DNA of 64,000 nucleotides, taken from contig JALQBC010000034.1 in assembly GCA_023375675.1 (NCBI GenBank), positions 248,001 through 312,000 of the forward strand. The letters run 5' to 3'. Below the pieces are notes generated by a model, which was given only the letters and a program-made list of their open reading frames with translations, was not told the origin of the DNA and made no database searches. The position numbers were made by a program, and so were the translations under genes. The first letter of the stretch is position 1; each line of letters begins with the position of its first letter. Shown here one piece after another: positions 22,048-34,567 of the stretch. The DNA is from Cytospora piceicola (Eukaryota > Ascomycota > Sordariomycetes > Diaporthales > Cytosporaceae).

Positions 22048-25000
22048 CCGGAAAGGATCATTCAATGTTGCTTAGGGATTTCAAACTTTAAGGGACAAGT
22101 AGATGAGAATGAAACGTTGCTTTTCATACGTCATGTGCCAAATTGATCTTCTTGATGGTGTGACTCCTCGAAAAGCTGATAAACAGTAACCATTTTCCGC
22201 CCTGAAGATGATAATGCTCTATTTATGGTTTATGTCCCTATAGGACAGCAGCCTGTCCCACATACGTTAATGGGAGTAGAAGACCACAGTATAGTGCAAA
22301 CCCCACATCTGTAGGCGTTAAATCGCTTCATGATCGTGATTCATCCTGACTTTGCATAGAAGGTTTTAATATTGGTCTCCATGTGCTTGATGTAGCTTTC
22401 TTATTTTGAGTACCTTGATTGCATACTGCGGTCTGACTCTACCCGGCCAAGGCCCCACAAAAGAGCCGCAGCGTCCTCAGCCGTGACATCCGGTGAGTCC
22501 CCTGGAGCCGCCTGTGATTCCCGGTCGTGAGCCCTGCTTGTCGTCCAAGGCAGGATGATTCCGTCTCAAGGGCAAGTACATACTTATATATATGAAATGC
22601 AGTATTCCGAACTTTCTAGGAGGTTATCATTGATTGACCATGCGTTGAGCCCTGGTTCTTTATCGCGGAATATATGATTAGTTTTGAAGGCACTATAATG
22701 ACCACCTGGACGTGATATGACGGCAGGCTGCCAAATTACAGGCGGACGGTTTTGCAGGTAAAATCTCTCATGATTTCTGATATAAGAAGCTTCTTCTTAC
22801 TCTTAATCAGAAAAGAAAATGACGATGTTTCACCGCGCCCATAAGGACAATACAGACCATCGCTAAAATCCTACCAGACCATAGGGGGCGGGGGACGGGG
22901 AGCGGTGGTTTGACTGGGCATTCTTGGAGCAGTAACTGTGCGCATACAGGGGTGCTTGACATGTCAGGGCTTACGTAAGCCACCTTAGAGCTAGCCACCC
23001 TACTAAACACCATTTTCCTTCCCCTCCAGTTTAGTTAGCTTCTTCTTTCTTTAGACAACAACAACACACCCATACTGGAATTGAAGACTGTACCATACAT
23101 GCCATCGTGCCTGTTTTTCAGTTAGATCCAGCTCGTGTTGATACCTGATATGACAGACCATTGCATTGATGACAACTAGAGGGAGGGGGGAGGGGCATCT
23201 TTTGTGATGAAACAAGGTACCTGCCCGTACTCGCGCGTCTCAAGCTCATCCTGGTCCTCTTCTACCGTCCAGCATCAATTGTTTGCACATGCAGCCTACC
23301 ATGGCAGCTTGCTCGTACGAAACCACAGCCATGGGAACAATGTGATCATTCACAGATATCACGATAGCTCTGGTTCCCTCTCAAGTTGCAGTACTTGACC
23401 TTCGACACATCCCTCTCTGACGCAGAATGTTCCTCTTAAGGATCCATCGCCCCCCTCCCCCCTCATGTCTCATCTCATGCAGATGACCATGTTGATGCAT
23501 GACTTCGGTCAGAAGTATGTTAACCCTGTCAGTTCGTCCAAGGTACAACCTTTCAGTCGACAGTCCCACGACGAGCTCCAAACCTATTGACTCGGGTACA
23601 TCCGCTCCCAACGGCTGTCTACTTGTGTCTCGATCGACCCGGCGAAGTCAGCACACGTTTTCGAAGGAACGGTACGCCATGCGGTCAGGGACACACGATC
23701 AGCGCAAAGCTACCCACCGAGTTTGGCCCCTCGCAACTCGACTCTCTTTCTGGTAAAACATCTAACAAGAAGGCCCGAGAGCTTTCCTTTCGAATCCTCA
23801 AGGCCAAGAACAGCGAACCCATCCCTCCTGGGGTTTGGGGCGTCCAGTGGGCGTCGAGTGGAGGGACTGCGGATTATAAACCATCTTCTCCTTTCTTGAG
23901 TTCAAGCCCCAGCCCTGTCACTATGTGATTACCGTGTTCAACTCGAGGCATTCGTGATGCCTGTCTGATTCAGTACTGACTATTATCTACACAGATGCGA
24001 GACCTTCCTTTATGGCTGAAGTAGAGAAGAAACTTCGATTGTATCATCAGAAAATATTTCCCTTTCCGCGCCGCAAATCTATCGAATACGGAAGATGTTC
24101 AAGCAAGATGGTACTGAAACATGTCTCCAGTCTGTGGTGGGGAGGGGGCGGGCGGCGGGGCGCGGCGGGGCGGGGTGGGGCCCCGGGTTCCAAAAGATGC
24201 ATCAAAGGACGACAGGCGATGCCCGATCATAACACCCCCATCGATGGGCCATGGAAGTCGGAGCCACGCGTTTCCTGGGATGTGGGACTACTTCCTTGAC
24301 GGCCGCCTCATATTGGTCCTGTTCTGCCAGCCAGGAGAAGTCTATTCAATGGACCTACAATTCCCCGAGTCTACGAGGACGAAGTGGATCGCAGTACAGG
24401 GCGGGACCGAAAGCGTTCCCTTGCATCCCGATCCACGGGTCCTCCATCTTGGTCTCTATGATGAAGAAATGCTCTATCGAGTTGCTTAAACTCGAGGAAC
24501 GAACTGTGGAATCACGTTGGCGGCCTACATTGTCAATCACGAAGTCTGCGGCGAGCTTTATGGACGTAGTGTGGAGACGTGGGCGCATGGCCCCTACTTA
24601 CCCAGCCAGGGTCATAAGCTGAAGATGTATCAAGCCCTGAGCTCAGTGGAACTTAGGAAAAGCTCTGGTTCGAGAGACACCTCCAGAACATGCCAAGTTT
24701 CGGGATTGGTTGTCTACAGTTAAAAATGGAAATCTCTCAAGAGGTTGGAAAGCTACAACCCGCCCTCCTCCCCCCGGTTTCATCAAGGAACGTCCGACTC
24801 AGACCAGATATGTAGTCATATACATGTAAACGACCGAGGTCATCCATCGGGCTCGCCCAATCCTCCAACAAAGTTCAGTGGTCAAAAGTAGATGATGAGA
24901 GTATTTGGAAGCATCCACTTGAAGGGATAGTCCAAACCACATACGCACTTCGAAACAGTCGGCACCCATTGTCTCGACAGTGATGTATACGAGTCAAAGT

Positions 25001-25424
25001 ACCGATATCTATGACTGCTTATTCAGTAATTAGGTCTCGGCAGGTCGTCAAGGTCATGATCGGTGTCCTGCGTTTATTCCGAACCGTGCTGTCTGGATAT
25101 TTTGCATGCTGACCCTTAAAAGTGCCAACTTTGATAGATGGTCCTTGCAATAAACTGGGCGGGTAAATGATTAAAATTAATAATACGGACGCAGCGAATC
25201 TGACGCTGAGACAACATGGGAAAGATTGTGCAAGAGTAAGGCAGACGCGGATACCATCGTTCGCCCTGCGGGCCGGAATTTGGGTCTGACCAAACCTTTC
25301 GACGTCGTCCACGGCCGAAGGATTTATCTACATGACCGGCCGGACCCAAGGCTTTACCCAATTCACATCCATTCTTATAGAGATTGATTGATCGAAATTG
25401 AACCGTGCGTTGTGACATGCTCCT
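22048..25424. other. 3.4-kb intergenic region
   Basis: No supported gene on either strand. It contains purine/pyrimidine-skewed tracts (23158-23180, 23449-23465) and a strongly G-rich segment at 24139-24180. The small open frames around 24.1-24.7 kb overlap in several phases and have no recognisable motif. Confidence 0.5.
24139..24180 (+). other. Potential G-quadruplex tract
   Basis: A 42-base segment that is almost all G with single C, A or T interruptions, containing seven runs of three or more G separated by 1-5 bases, more than the four needed for an intramolecular quadruplex. Structure is predicted from sequence only. Confidence 0.6.
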
Positions 25425-27260
25425 TCAGGACATCTTCTCAGGCGAGTCCGTCTTGACCCGCGTCGGTGCGCCTCCTTCAAGACTCCCTCCGCTGGAGCTT
25501 GGTCCATTATTAGGCGTGTTCAGCCCCTCGATGTGCTGGGAAACTTCTCTAATATCATAGCACCACTCTCCCAGTTCCTCGTCGTCCAAGCCGAGCTCCT
25601 CGGCCTCGGGTGAGACGCGCAGGCTGAGGCCGGGGATGAGGTTCATCACGAAGAGGATGATGCAGGTGACGACGAAGGACCAGCTGAAGCCAGCGCAGCA
25701 GTCGGCAATCTGGTAGCCCAGCTGGACGTAGTTATGGTTGATCCAGCCGCCATCGATCTCTGTAAAGCCGTCGAGCTTTGTAACGTATTTGCTGGCGAAC
25801 AGACCAGTGAGGCTGCGTTGGTGTTAGCAGGAGCTTCTGTCTGGTCAACCATGAGAACTTACAGGTTTCCAACAATTCCACCGACACCGTGTTCAGCAAA
25901 GATATCGAGACTATAGTTCAGTCAGTAAAGTGCTGCTTCAATGGCTAAGGAGTGTGTCTCCAGGTCCCGAGACACGACTCCACCAAACGGACAAGAACGT
26001 ACGCATCATCGATTCCCATCCAAAACTTCAGCTTGGTCGCAAAGTTGCAGGCGATAGCTCCCACGACACCGAACACGACCGCGTAGTGGGGGGCGACAAA
26101 GCCGGCTTCGAAAAAAAAATTAGCGATCCTGGCGGACTAATTTGTGGGGGGGGGGGGACTGGAGGGTAAACATACAAGCTGGCGTAATAGCAACCAATCC
26201 GGCAATAGCACCACTGCAGAAACCAACAGTGCTCCACTTCCTCTCCAGGCGGTAGTCCAAAAGACACCAGGTGAAACCACCGACACAAGCAGCAATGTGG
26301 GTGACCATGCAGGCCATGACGGCACGCAGGTTGGCGCCGAGCGCACTGCCGCCGTTGAAGCCAAACCAGCCGACCCACAGGAACACTGTTCCGAGAACGA
26401 CGTGCGTGACGTTGTGGGGCCGGTATGGAAGGCCGTGATTCTTGGTGTATCCTGTGCGTCTTCCGAGCATCAGGGAGTAGGCGAGGGCGGCGGCGCCGGA
26501 CGAGATGTGGACGGGCGTGCCGCCGGCGAAGTCGAGACCGCCGAGCTTGTAGGACCATCCGTTGGCGTTCCAGGTCCAGTAGGCAATCGGATCGTAGACG
26601 ATTGTCGACCAGATAAACATGAAGACGACGGCGGGGAGCATCCGGCCGCGATCAGCTGCGGCACCGATGGCGAGGGCAGGACTATCCGGGTCATATTTGG
26701 TCAGCATCGTCACTCTGCAATAGTTTCTGTCGCAAAATACCAGGTTCCACATACGTGATAGCCGCGAACATGCCCTGGAAGAGGCAGAAGAGCAAATCCG
26801 GGACCTTTGTGCTTCCCACGCTGGGCTGGCCCAGAACATCCATGAGACCAAAGTTGGTCAGGTCGCCGATGAAGGAACTACCAGTATGACTGAAGGCCAA
26901 ACTGTAACCCCAGAAAAACCACTGGAATCCCACCACTGCTATACTCATCAGAGATAGCCATATGAGCGCCAGGGCTGACTTGCGACGGGCAAGACCGCTG
27001 TAGAAGAAGCCGACTCCCGGCACCATGAGCAGGACGAGGGCGGAGGATGTGAGAATCCATGCGAAATCACCGGACTGTGGAGTGAGAGTTGTGTTAGAGA
27101 TGTTTGAGATATTTGGAATTTTCCGCTGCCATGAACGGGAGCAGCTGGACAGGCGCCGACGTACCGAGTAGTAGACGTTCAAGTCAATCTCCAAGGCATT
27201 TCCACCATTATCAGCAACACCGCTCGTGCCATTGTATTCGGTGAGAGGACCGGCAGACAT
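25425..27260 (-). CDS. Ammonium permease (Amt/Mep/Rh family)
   Basis: Six exons: 27260-27165, 27074-26755, 26681-26176, 26105-26003, 25910-25863, 25812-25425; 486 residues. Introns are 90, 73, 70, 92 and 50 bases with good donors and mostly CTRAC branch sites. The ATG at 27260 is the first in frame; the extension upstream opens with TTG. The protein has the Amt fold signatures: DFAWILTSSALVLLMVPGVGFFYSGL, the Phe-gate region, the first pore His in GGTPVHISSGAAAL, WFGFNGGSALGAN, and the second pore His in AEHGVGGIVG, followed by a cytosolic acidic tail (about 80 residues). It imports ammonium at the plasma membrane and is probably under AreA/Nit2 nitrogen control. The 90-base first intron is a multiple of three without stops. 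A poly-T tract and 12 G lie in the third intron. Confidence 0.95.
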
Positions 27261-27818
27261 GTTCGGCGTCGGTGATGGTGCTGTTTCGGATGATGTGGTA
27301 CTGTTGTTGTCCAGATCACTGCGCCGTTTCCTACGACGAGAAGCAAGCAAGCAAGACCAATATACCGAGCTCACACTCGGGAGTAAGCGAGCAATAAGCA
27401 AGAGGAGAAGAAAGTACACCGGGGGGAATTCAAAGGAAAAAGGAGACAGGATCCTCAATTCAGGGTGCTGGGGGAAGTGGACAGGGACATAAATAAGCAG
27501 AAAACCAACAGAAACCTTGTCTCACATCCTCCATCTCCCACCCCCCCCCCCCCCACCTTGACATCCGAGGCAGCGATAGAAAAAGGGAAATCTTGGCTGC
27601 ATCCGAAGTCACTTCTTCCTCCCCGGTTTTCCCTCCCACACACCACGCGGCATACTGCCAAAGACGGACTGGCAGCAGCCACGACCACGGGGAGCCCCAA
27701 TGAAGGACAGCGAAAGACATGTCACTATCCTCCATAGCCCTATCAACGCAACGCCTCGGGGTGGCTTTTGCCAAGCCGCCCCATGTGGAGACTCGAGGTA
27801 CGAGAAGCCTCCACTAAG

Positions 27819-27825
27819 AGATAAG
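27819..27825 (+). promoter_or_regulatory. Candidate GATA-factor (AreA/Nit2) site upstream of the ammonium permease
   Basis: AGATAAG fits HGATAR and lies about 560 bases upstream of the permease ATG. Ammonium permease genes are established AreA/Nit2 targets in other fungi, but a single match is expected by chance every few hundred bases. Confidence 0.3.
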
Positions 27826-28230
27826 AAGAGCGGGTCCTTTTGTTGCCTCCGCCGTTATTTAGCACGCTACTCTATGTATATAAGCATGACGGATTGCGTG
27901 GCACGGAACATGGGGGCCAGACGGGAACGGGCAGTTGGAAAGGAAAGGGAATCGACAGTGTCCAGACTTGTGCAGTATTTGTGTCTGTGTGTGTGTTACC
28001 AGCGGCCGGCCACAACGGGCCATCCTGTAGCGTGACACCGAGCCTAGACTGGCAGCCCAGCCATGCTGCCATGCTGCCATGCTGCCGTGCTGCTGCTCTC
28101 ATGTTGGCCTGGCCGACTGGTGGTTGGTTGGACCAAATTCCGGCGGCTCGGTTCACAAGGTGGGAACGGGATTCCACGGCCCACTTCCGCTTCCATCCAC
28201 ATGCCTGATCCTTCCATCTTGTATCCACCG

Positions 28231-28236
28231 TTATCA
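28231..28236 (-). promoter_or_regulatory. Second candidate GATA-factor site
   Basis: TTATCA (TGATAA on the - strand) fits HGATAR, about 970 bases upstream of the permease ATG. Confidence 0.2.
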
Positions 28237-28966
28237 TCGGGTCGAACCATGAAGGTTTTCGCCTGCGAAAAGACCTACTGTTCTGGACATACGCCGGTCA
28301 CGGTTTCAACGAGCCACTACCGCCCACTTTGATCATGTCGTGTCCTGTGGCACCGAGGAAAAGATGGGCAGCGAAACTAAAATAGCCCCAATAGGAATCA
28401 GTGTCGAAACGATCTTCCCTGTCACACTAGACAGTCGTGCATGAAGCCCTGCAGGACATCAAACGGGTTCGGAAGGGTAGCGGTCTGTGAGACATGAGAC
28501 ACAATACCCTGAGACCTGCCCAGGGGTGTGTATGTGCGGGGTTCCCTGCAGAGAAAGGGAACCACAGACGGAAATAATGTTTGATCTTAGGAAATTGCAC
28601 GAGTCGGGTCAAATCGAGTCGAGTCGAGTTGAGACGAGTCACGGCCTTGGCTGCCTAGGCCCCTCGGGGGGAAGACAATCCTTTCACCACGGGACTGGCA
28701 TCAGGAATCGGGGGGAAGCGGGGGATGACACCTTGTGGCTAGCAGCTAGCTGAATAGATTAAATAGCTGGTGGTGATACCAATGACCAAATAACAACCTC
28801 AACCCGGCAGGTCGGTTTGGTGGCCAGATGGATGGTTCCCCACGAAGGTTACACATACACAGTTCTGACATATTATGATAAATTTGGATGTCTTAGGTAG
28901 TACAGGGCTGACAGGCTTGTCGTCAATGGCCTGTCCATGGTTCTATTCGTGCTTACGGTCCCGAGG

Positions 28967-29006
28967 TCATCATCATCATCATCATCATCAACATCCATCA
29001 TCATCA
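28967..29006 (+). repeat. (TCA)n microsatellite
   Basis: Eight uninterrupted TCA units followed by interrupted copies to 29006. Confidence 0.9.
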
Positions 29007-29184
29007 CCGTCAAGAATCACGACCAACCGTCCATCGCTCTGGATCAATTTTATCCAAGACGCGAGCCAAGTCGTCAAGACAAAGAAAATAGAGAAAAGGG
29101 ATCCAAGGTTTCGGCAAGGCCGCTGGTTGCAGGGAAGCTGAAATTGAGCTATAGAAAACGGTAACAATCTTCGGAATCCTTCGT

Positions 29185-29223
29185 ATCTCTCTTCTCTCTC
29201 TCTCGCCCTCTCTCTCTCTCTTT
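29185..29223 (+). repeat. (TC)n microsatellite
   Basis: CT dinucleotide tract interrupted by TT and GCC, followed by a T/C-rich stretch to about 29270. Confidence 0.85.
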
Positions 29224-31079
29224 CGCTTACTCAAGCCTTCCTCTTTTCTTTCTTTCTCCCCTTCTCTTGCCGGGCGGAAAGCGGCGGCGCGGCTGGTAGC
29301 TCCAGGGGTTCCGGCAGCACACATGCAAAACCTCACCACTTTTCGGGCAACCAGCGAGGTTGCCCCGCGCCACACGCGCGCATGAGCAAGAAAGCCTGAG
29401 GCGCGGCGAGGCGGGCAGCTGCCAGCCAGCCAGCCAGCCAGACCGGCCCAGGCCAGCTGAGGAGGGGGTCTTGACTACTCGGTATTACTAACATGCGGCC
29501 GTCTCTGGATGAGGAAGCTAATCGCGGCACATGGGTGTCGCCCACGGCCCGGATAGGTGATGTGGCTTGGGAATGTCGTGGCTGGCCCCGGTCTCGTGGT
29601 CTCTATTAGGACCGACATGTCTATCCTAGGTATCCTAGGGTATGTAGGGCCCTATAATCAGGGCAAATAAGAGTCAATAATCGGCCCTTCAGTTATCGTC
29701 CAGTTCTTGACACCTGATATCACCATATTACCGTATTACCATATTACCATATTACCAACCTCATCCTCCCTCATCATCAGGTACCTCCTCGGTGCGGTTG
29801 CGGTAGTAAAGAGGATACCTTGGTACAAGTGACTCGTCTCCCCGTTGTACAGAAACCCACTTCCGGTCTAGCGCCCGAGAGCTTATCTCTTGGTGGGTCC
29901 GCAATTGAAGCGGGGCCCAAAACACGCAAACAGCAAACAACCAACAACCAGGCCAACAACCAACAGCTTGACATGGAAATTGGCAATCATTAAATTCGAG
30001 GTCATCTTCATGACGCGACCACGATCTGGCCACGACCCGCCACAGATCATGGGCCATGGACCACAGCATGGATGAACACATATGGTTTGGAACTCTTGTT
30101 TTGACATGTCTGCTTGTTGCTCCCAAGATCTGTTACCGCTACAGAACATGGACGACATCAACTCGTCATGCTCAACGCTGTCTCAACCTCGCAGAGGTAC
30201 CGGGACTGCCTCTCCCCCCTGCCATGTGTTGTTTGTTTTTCTTACATGTACATCATTCGTAACCGGTGGAAGCCAGCGGCTACGATAAGATGAGACAAAA
30301 TGAGACCAGGTGTGTTGTATCCTGGCTCGTATGTACATCAGATGAAGCAAGGACCCGACCTTTTTTCATTTCACGTGGTACCGTTATGGTGCGGCAAGCC
30401 ACGATGTCACACTGCGGCTGCCGCACACGCTTAGGTCTGCATACCCGTGGGGACTAAATGTCCTTTGGACCAACCTTCTAATAGCTAATGACTGCGCCGT
30501 CCACTCCTTAATCTTCACTAGCCCAGAACCTGGGGAGTCCTTGGTCCAATCCTCCCACGTTCTTCGTATGCCGTACAAAGGGGTGAGGGCTCTCAAATCT
30601 TCAGGGACCCCACAAGTTCCAAGCTGGTCTGAACCGTCGCAACATTGAACACCTCCGTTTCGTGGCGACAATGCCCACAGCGCCTATATCCCCATTCCCA
30701 GCCCTCAATGTCCGCTTGGTAATTACTCTGGAATGCAGTCGCCTGGCTCATGTATCGATGCGTCTCTTCGTATATCCGGGTCCACCCCCTTGGATCCCTT
30801 CTCGCAACAAAGCCCCACCACCATCGGCCAAGTATCGTACAGACATTACGAGCCTTTTGAGCCTCGGCCCATCGAGATTTATGATCGACGCGCCGGCCCC
30901 GGAATTGTGCCCACATGCAACAGGGCAGGCTTCTCCTTGGTCTGTTGAATGATACGTATGTAGTGTATGAAGCCCCCATCGCCCTCTTGCTTCCTCTTCT
31001 CGGAGACACAGTTTCCTGACAGGCTTGCTCGAATCTCGTCAAGTTGCCATTTGCAGTCGCCGAAAGAGATGCAAAACTG

Positions 31080-32385
31080 AATCTATACTCCGCCTTCTAT
31101 GAGCCACCTGTGGTCGCCAGCCTTGATTCGGGCCGCTTCTAAGCCTGGCAGCTCTCGCACCTCGATGAGTTCTGTGCTGACGGCACTAGGAACACCCAGT
31201 TCCAGGTCGTGTATGTACGAGCCCCGAATGTCAAGGTGACCCAAGTCGTTCTTGCTGTGGTTGAACTTGACCCACAGATTTAGCTCGAGGTCCCTCTGCT
31301 CTTTGAGCTCTTTGTAAATCGAGGCCATGAACTCAATGCATAGCCTCAGCGTGGGTGTGGTATGGCCAGTTTCGATCGGCTGCCCCAGTCTACTATCGAA
31401 AGGATACCATACACCTTGTCTCTTGGTTCACGGCACTCCAGATTTGGCGTTCCTGACATCACCTCATGTAGTGGCAGTCCATATAGTGACGGGCCCATTG
31501 AAGCCGGCATGGGTACTTATTGACGATCGAGTTCTGGGTCTGGGCCAGATGGAATATGCAACGCAAGAAAACCATGACCTACACACCAGCCAACATTCAC
31601 GGCCGTCAACTGGAGGGGATTGAATTCGGAGTACGCTTTCTTGCAGTGCGAGTCCACCTGGGCAAGGACTGATCAAGAGTCCAGCCAATATCGCAAAGGG
31701 GATGTGATCGGTTCTGCAGTATACGATGATCTATTGGGAGATCCACATACGGCTGGAATAAGCCCTTCAGCTAAAATCTTACAAGGCATCAGCAAGCAAA
31801 AAATGTGTTGACTTCCGACAACCACATCCTGGAAACCTGGTCGCTCCTTTCCGGTGTGTTATCTTGGTCGATGCCATATAGCATCAAGTCAGTGGTACTT
31901 GTTCCCGCCATGCCACTGGGCCTGCCTCAACACGTACTCGCAGTTTCGCGTGACCTCCAGCCATCGTTCATTGAGGGTGATAGACTCGAGCAGTATATCA
32001 CACGCTCCTCGTTGGCGTCCAGTACTTCGATAAGTCGGATGTGGTTCATTCCCGGAAGGTCCTGATGCCGAAAGCTCACGTCGCGGTCATCCAGAGTCAT
32101 TTCCTAGGATATCTGATTTCTTTGCTCTATGTTCTCTGGCTTGTGTTTATTTTCTCCCTTGGGTGGCAGGTGCGGTGTTTTCGAGTACGGAGACTTCTCA
32201 ATACGCCAACCACTATCATCAGGAAGATCGGTAACGAGACCTGCTGTGACGACCCAGAGCAGGGCATATCGATTAGAGCAACTCGACTGCCATTGTACGC
32301 CATTTACAATGGGCGTGGGTAGCTCCCTTATATGTAGCATATCGAAAGTGAGCCCCATAATAGAGTGGGCCCAGATACGTGACAC
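31080..32385 (-). pseudogene. Decayed HET-domain (heterokaryon incompatibility) gene
   Basis: Fragments of a HET protein occur in order on the - strand but in different frames. LPGMNHIRLIEVLD (32058-31957) resembles the start of the HET domain. GIDQDNTPERSDQVSRM (31875-31806) resembles the ICIDQ..N.ER..QV..M core. CREPRDKVYGILSIVDWG (31435-31352) matches the DPRDKVYGLLG motif. After the last, the frame hits TGA, while shifting by one base gives TLRLCIEFMASIYKELKEQ to the TAG near 31083. A TGA also follows the first fragment. No splice signals explain these breaks. Homology is recognised from family motifs; exact limits are uncertain. The neighbouring intact HET gene is on the opposite strand and belongs to a different HET subtype (YLWIDTCCIDK). 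Confidence 0.65.
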
Positions 32386-32758
32386 CTGCTCTATCGAATC
32401 AGTGAGATGACCAGTTTGGCGAATTTGTAGACTTTATGAATGTCGGGGTTTCTAGAAAGTACACCAGAGCTGGTGCTAAAGATAATGAACATGGTGAGGT
32501 GAGCCTATTTGGAACAAAACAGGAGCGCCACATGTACAGACACGCTGCCTTTGTCATCTTCTGGGCGCTTACGTGCGTTGCGAACACCTATTGGTTGATC
32601 TTTCTCGACTGTGCGTAACAGATGCTGACGGGCATCCACTTTATCTAACCGAGTCCCTAATAAGAAAGTCCAGAACTATCAACGTGTCCACTCCAGTTCC
32701 AGAGCCGGTTACGTGGGTCCAACATCACTCTCACGGTGCCCTATTCGCCCAGCCAGTC

Positions 32759-34567
32759 ATGAGGCTGATCAATACCACAACATTGGATCTCGAGGAGTTC
32801 ATTGGACCTCGCCCTCCGAGATACGTTATACTAAGCCATACGTGGGGAGACGAGGAGGTTTCCCTCCAAGACTGGTACAACAGGAGGGACCCGTCCTCTG
32901 CCATATCTTCGAAAAAAGGCTATGCTAAGATACTAGACTGTTGCAGGACTGCCCGCGAGGATGGCTGCCGTTATTTATGGATCGATACCTGTTGCATTGA
33001 TAAGACCAGCAGCGCAGAATTGACTGAGAGCATCAACTCGATGTTCCGTTGGTACAGTCAGGCCGAAGTCTGCTACGCTTATCTGATAGACTTTGATGCC
33101 TCGGCTTCGACTTTCTACCGTGGAGCGAAAGACAGTCTCTGGTTCAGAAGGGGTTGGACCCTGCAGGAACTTATTGCGCCAGTGGCTGTCCGGTTCTATG
33201 ACGTGAACTGGCAGTTCCGGGGGACGCGAGACGAGCACAACAAGGAATTGGAGGCCATCACCGGCATCGACTCGCCTGTTCTAGTAGCACCGGGGCGTCC
33301 TGGATATGTGGCACCGTACGAGTACTCGGTGGCGGACAGGATGTCATGGGCTGCTTCGAGACAGACCACGCGGACAGAAGACACTGCCTACTGCCTCCTT
33401 GGTCTCTTCGACGTCAGCCTGCCACTGATCTACGGAGAAGGCACGGGGGCCTTCCGCCGGCTCCAAGAGGCCATCATGAAGAGCAACAACGACCTTAGCA
33501 TCCTGGCATGGGGCATGTCCCACACAAGCGAGGAAACTCGCCACGAGCTGCGGCTCAGCCAGGAAGAATCGGAGGATCCCGCAAACTCGGACTCCACAGA
33601 TGGCGATATCGACATCTGGAGTGATGTGAACGACACCGAGGAAGAGCCCAGGAGTGCAGATACAGCAATGGCCCCGGCTTTTGTGGTACACAGAGAAAGC
33701 GAGGGTCAACGAGTCCAGCACCGGCAGCTGTTCGCCACGTCGCCGGCGAGCTTCGCACACAGCAAGCATATCAGCAAACCGTTTCACCACTTTCACAATA
33801 TAGAATTCGCGATGACGAACAAAGGCCTGCGTGTTGAAGCGAGGATATTCAAGGGTATATATGAGTGCTCTCGTGGATATTTCCTCTATCTGGCAGAGCA
33901 GGAGCTGGTCAACAGCCTTGGGGACTTTGAAGGCAAAGCGACCCTATGGTTGAAGTTGCAAAAGATTTGGACAGATGTGTACATCCCGGATAGCCTGGTG
34001 GAAGACGCCACCGGTCTGGAGCTTGCCGAACATACAGGCCTGATAAGCTTTTACATCTCACACCGGCCACAGGAGGATTATGCCCTCCGACACCCGTCGC
34101 ATGGCATTCGCATACCTGAGCTCAGCCACATTCGACTGAAAAAGACAATACCCGAGGCCCAGTGGGACGAGGTCAACAGGATATTCTACAACCCCGACGA
34201 GAGCAACACACTCGTTTTCGCCGCCTGGTTCGAAGCGCAGGTATACATGGAAGACAGGAACCTCGAGTTTATCGTCATTTTCGATCGTAGTGTCACCTCC
34301 ACGGGGACGCACTCACTGCTGTGCAAAGTCCTTGACTGCAAGGAGTACCCGCGGGAGTCAGACTGGATATTCAGTGATAGAGGCCCTGGCCGCGATCTCT
34401 TATGGTGTGACCTGGAGTTCAACATGCTCGAGGTTATGCAGCTTGACTGTGAGCTTCACGTGGAGGTTGGAGGGACAATGGTTGGGCTCCGAGTCGGGCT
34501 GGAGTTGCGTGAGATGTGGACCGTTCAGTTCGGCATGACTTTCGAGGATATAGACGAGGACGAGTGA
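32759..34567 (+). CDS. HET-domain protein (HET-E-type N-terminus)
   Basis: 602 residues from the ATG at 32759, which begins MRLINTTTLDLEEF, the standard start of this subfamily; the frame continues upstream but without ATG. The HET domain spans about residues 1-250: YVILSHTWGDEEVS, GYAKILDCCRTA, YLWIDTCCIDKTSSAELTE, WFRRGWTLQELIAP, RMSWAASRQTTRTEDTAYCLLGLFDV, LPLIYGEG. An acidic linker (about 270-310) follows, then ~290 residues without NACHT, ankyrin or WD repeats. HET proteins trigger cell death or block heterokaryon formation after non-self contact, but most family members are uncharacterised and allorecognition is inferred. No intron is needed. It lies next to a decayed HET gene on the opposite strand. 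Confidence 0.9.
   Translation: MRLINTTTLDLEEFIGPRPPRYVILSHTWGDEEVSLQDWYNRRDPSSAISSKKGYAKILDCCRTAREDGCRYLWIDTCCIDKTSSAELTESINSMFRWYSQAEVCYAYLIDFDASASTFYRGAKDSLWFRRGWTLQELIAPVAVRFYDVNWQFRGTRDEHNKELEAITGIDSPVLVAPGRPGYVAPYEYSVADRMSWAASRQTTRTEDTAYCLLGLFDVSLPLIYGEGTGAFRRLQEAIMKSNNDLSILAWGMSHTSEETRHELRLSQEESEDPANSDSTDGDIDIWSDVNDTEEEPRSADTAMAPAFVVHRESEGQRVQHRQLFATSPASFAHSKHISKPFHHFHNIEFAMTNKGLRVEARIFKGIYECSRGYFLYLAEQELVNSLGDFEGKATLWLKLQKIWTDVYIPDSLVEDATGLELAEHTGLISFYISHRPQEDYALRHPSHGIRIPELSHIRLKKTIPEAQWDEVNRIFYNPDESNTLVFAAWFEAQVYMEDRNLEFIVIFDRSVTSTGTHSLLCKVLDCKEYPRESDWIFSDRGPGRDLLWCDLEFNMLEVMQLDCELHVEVGGTMVGLRVGLELREMWTVQFGMTFEDIDEDE

Larger units (their letters stand above)
27261..31079. other. 3.8-kb intergenic region upstream of the ammonium permease
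   Basis: No supported gene. It contains a run of 14 C (27541-27554), a CATGCTGC repeat near 28060-28095, microsatellites (below) and a CCATATTA repeat near 29725-29755. A 149-codon frame on the - strand (31042-30593; ARRDPRGW, WEWGYRRCGHCRH) could be a small hypothetical gene or a tail of the decayed HET gene; neither can be shown. Confidence 0.45.

Noticed and set aside
30593..31042. 149-codon - frame downstream of the HET pseudogene
   Set aside because: Composition is plausible but no ATG context, splice signals or family could tie it to a gene; mentioned only in the intergenic entry.
32573..32758. Extension of the HET protein upstream of 32759
   Set aside because: Begins with a non-ATG codon and overlaps the gene's likely leader; MRLINTTTLDLEEF is the standard family start.
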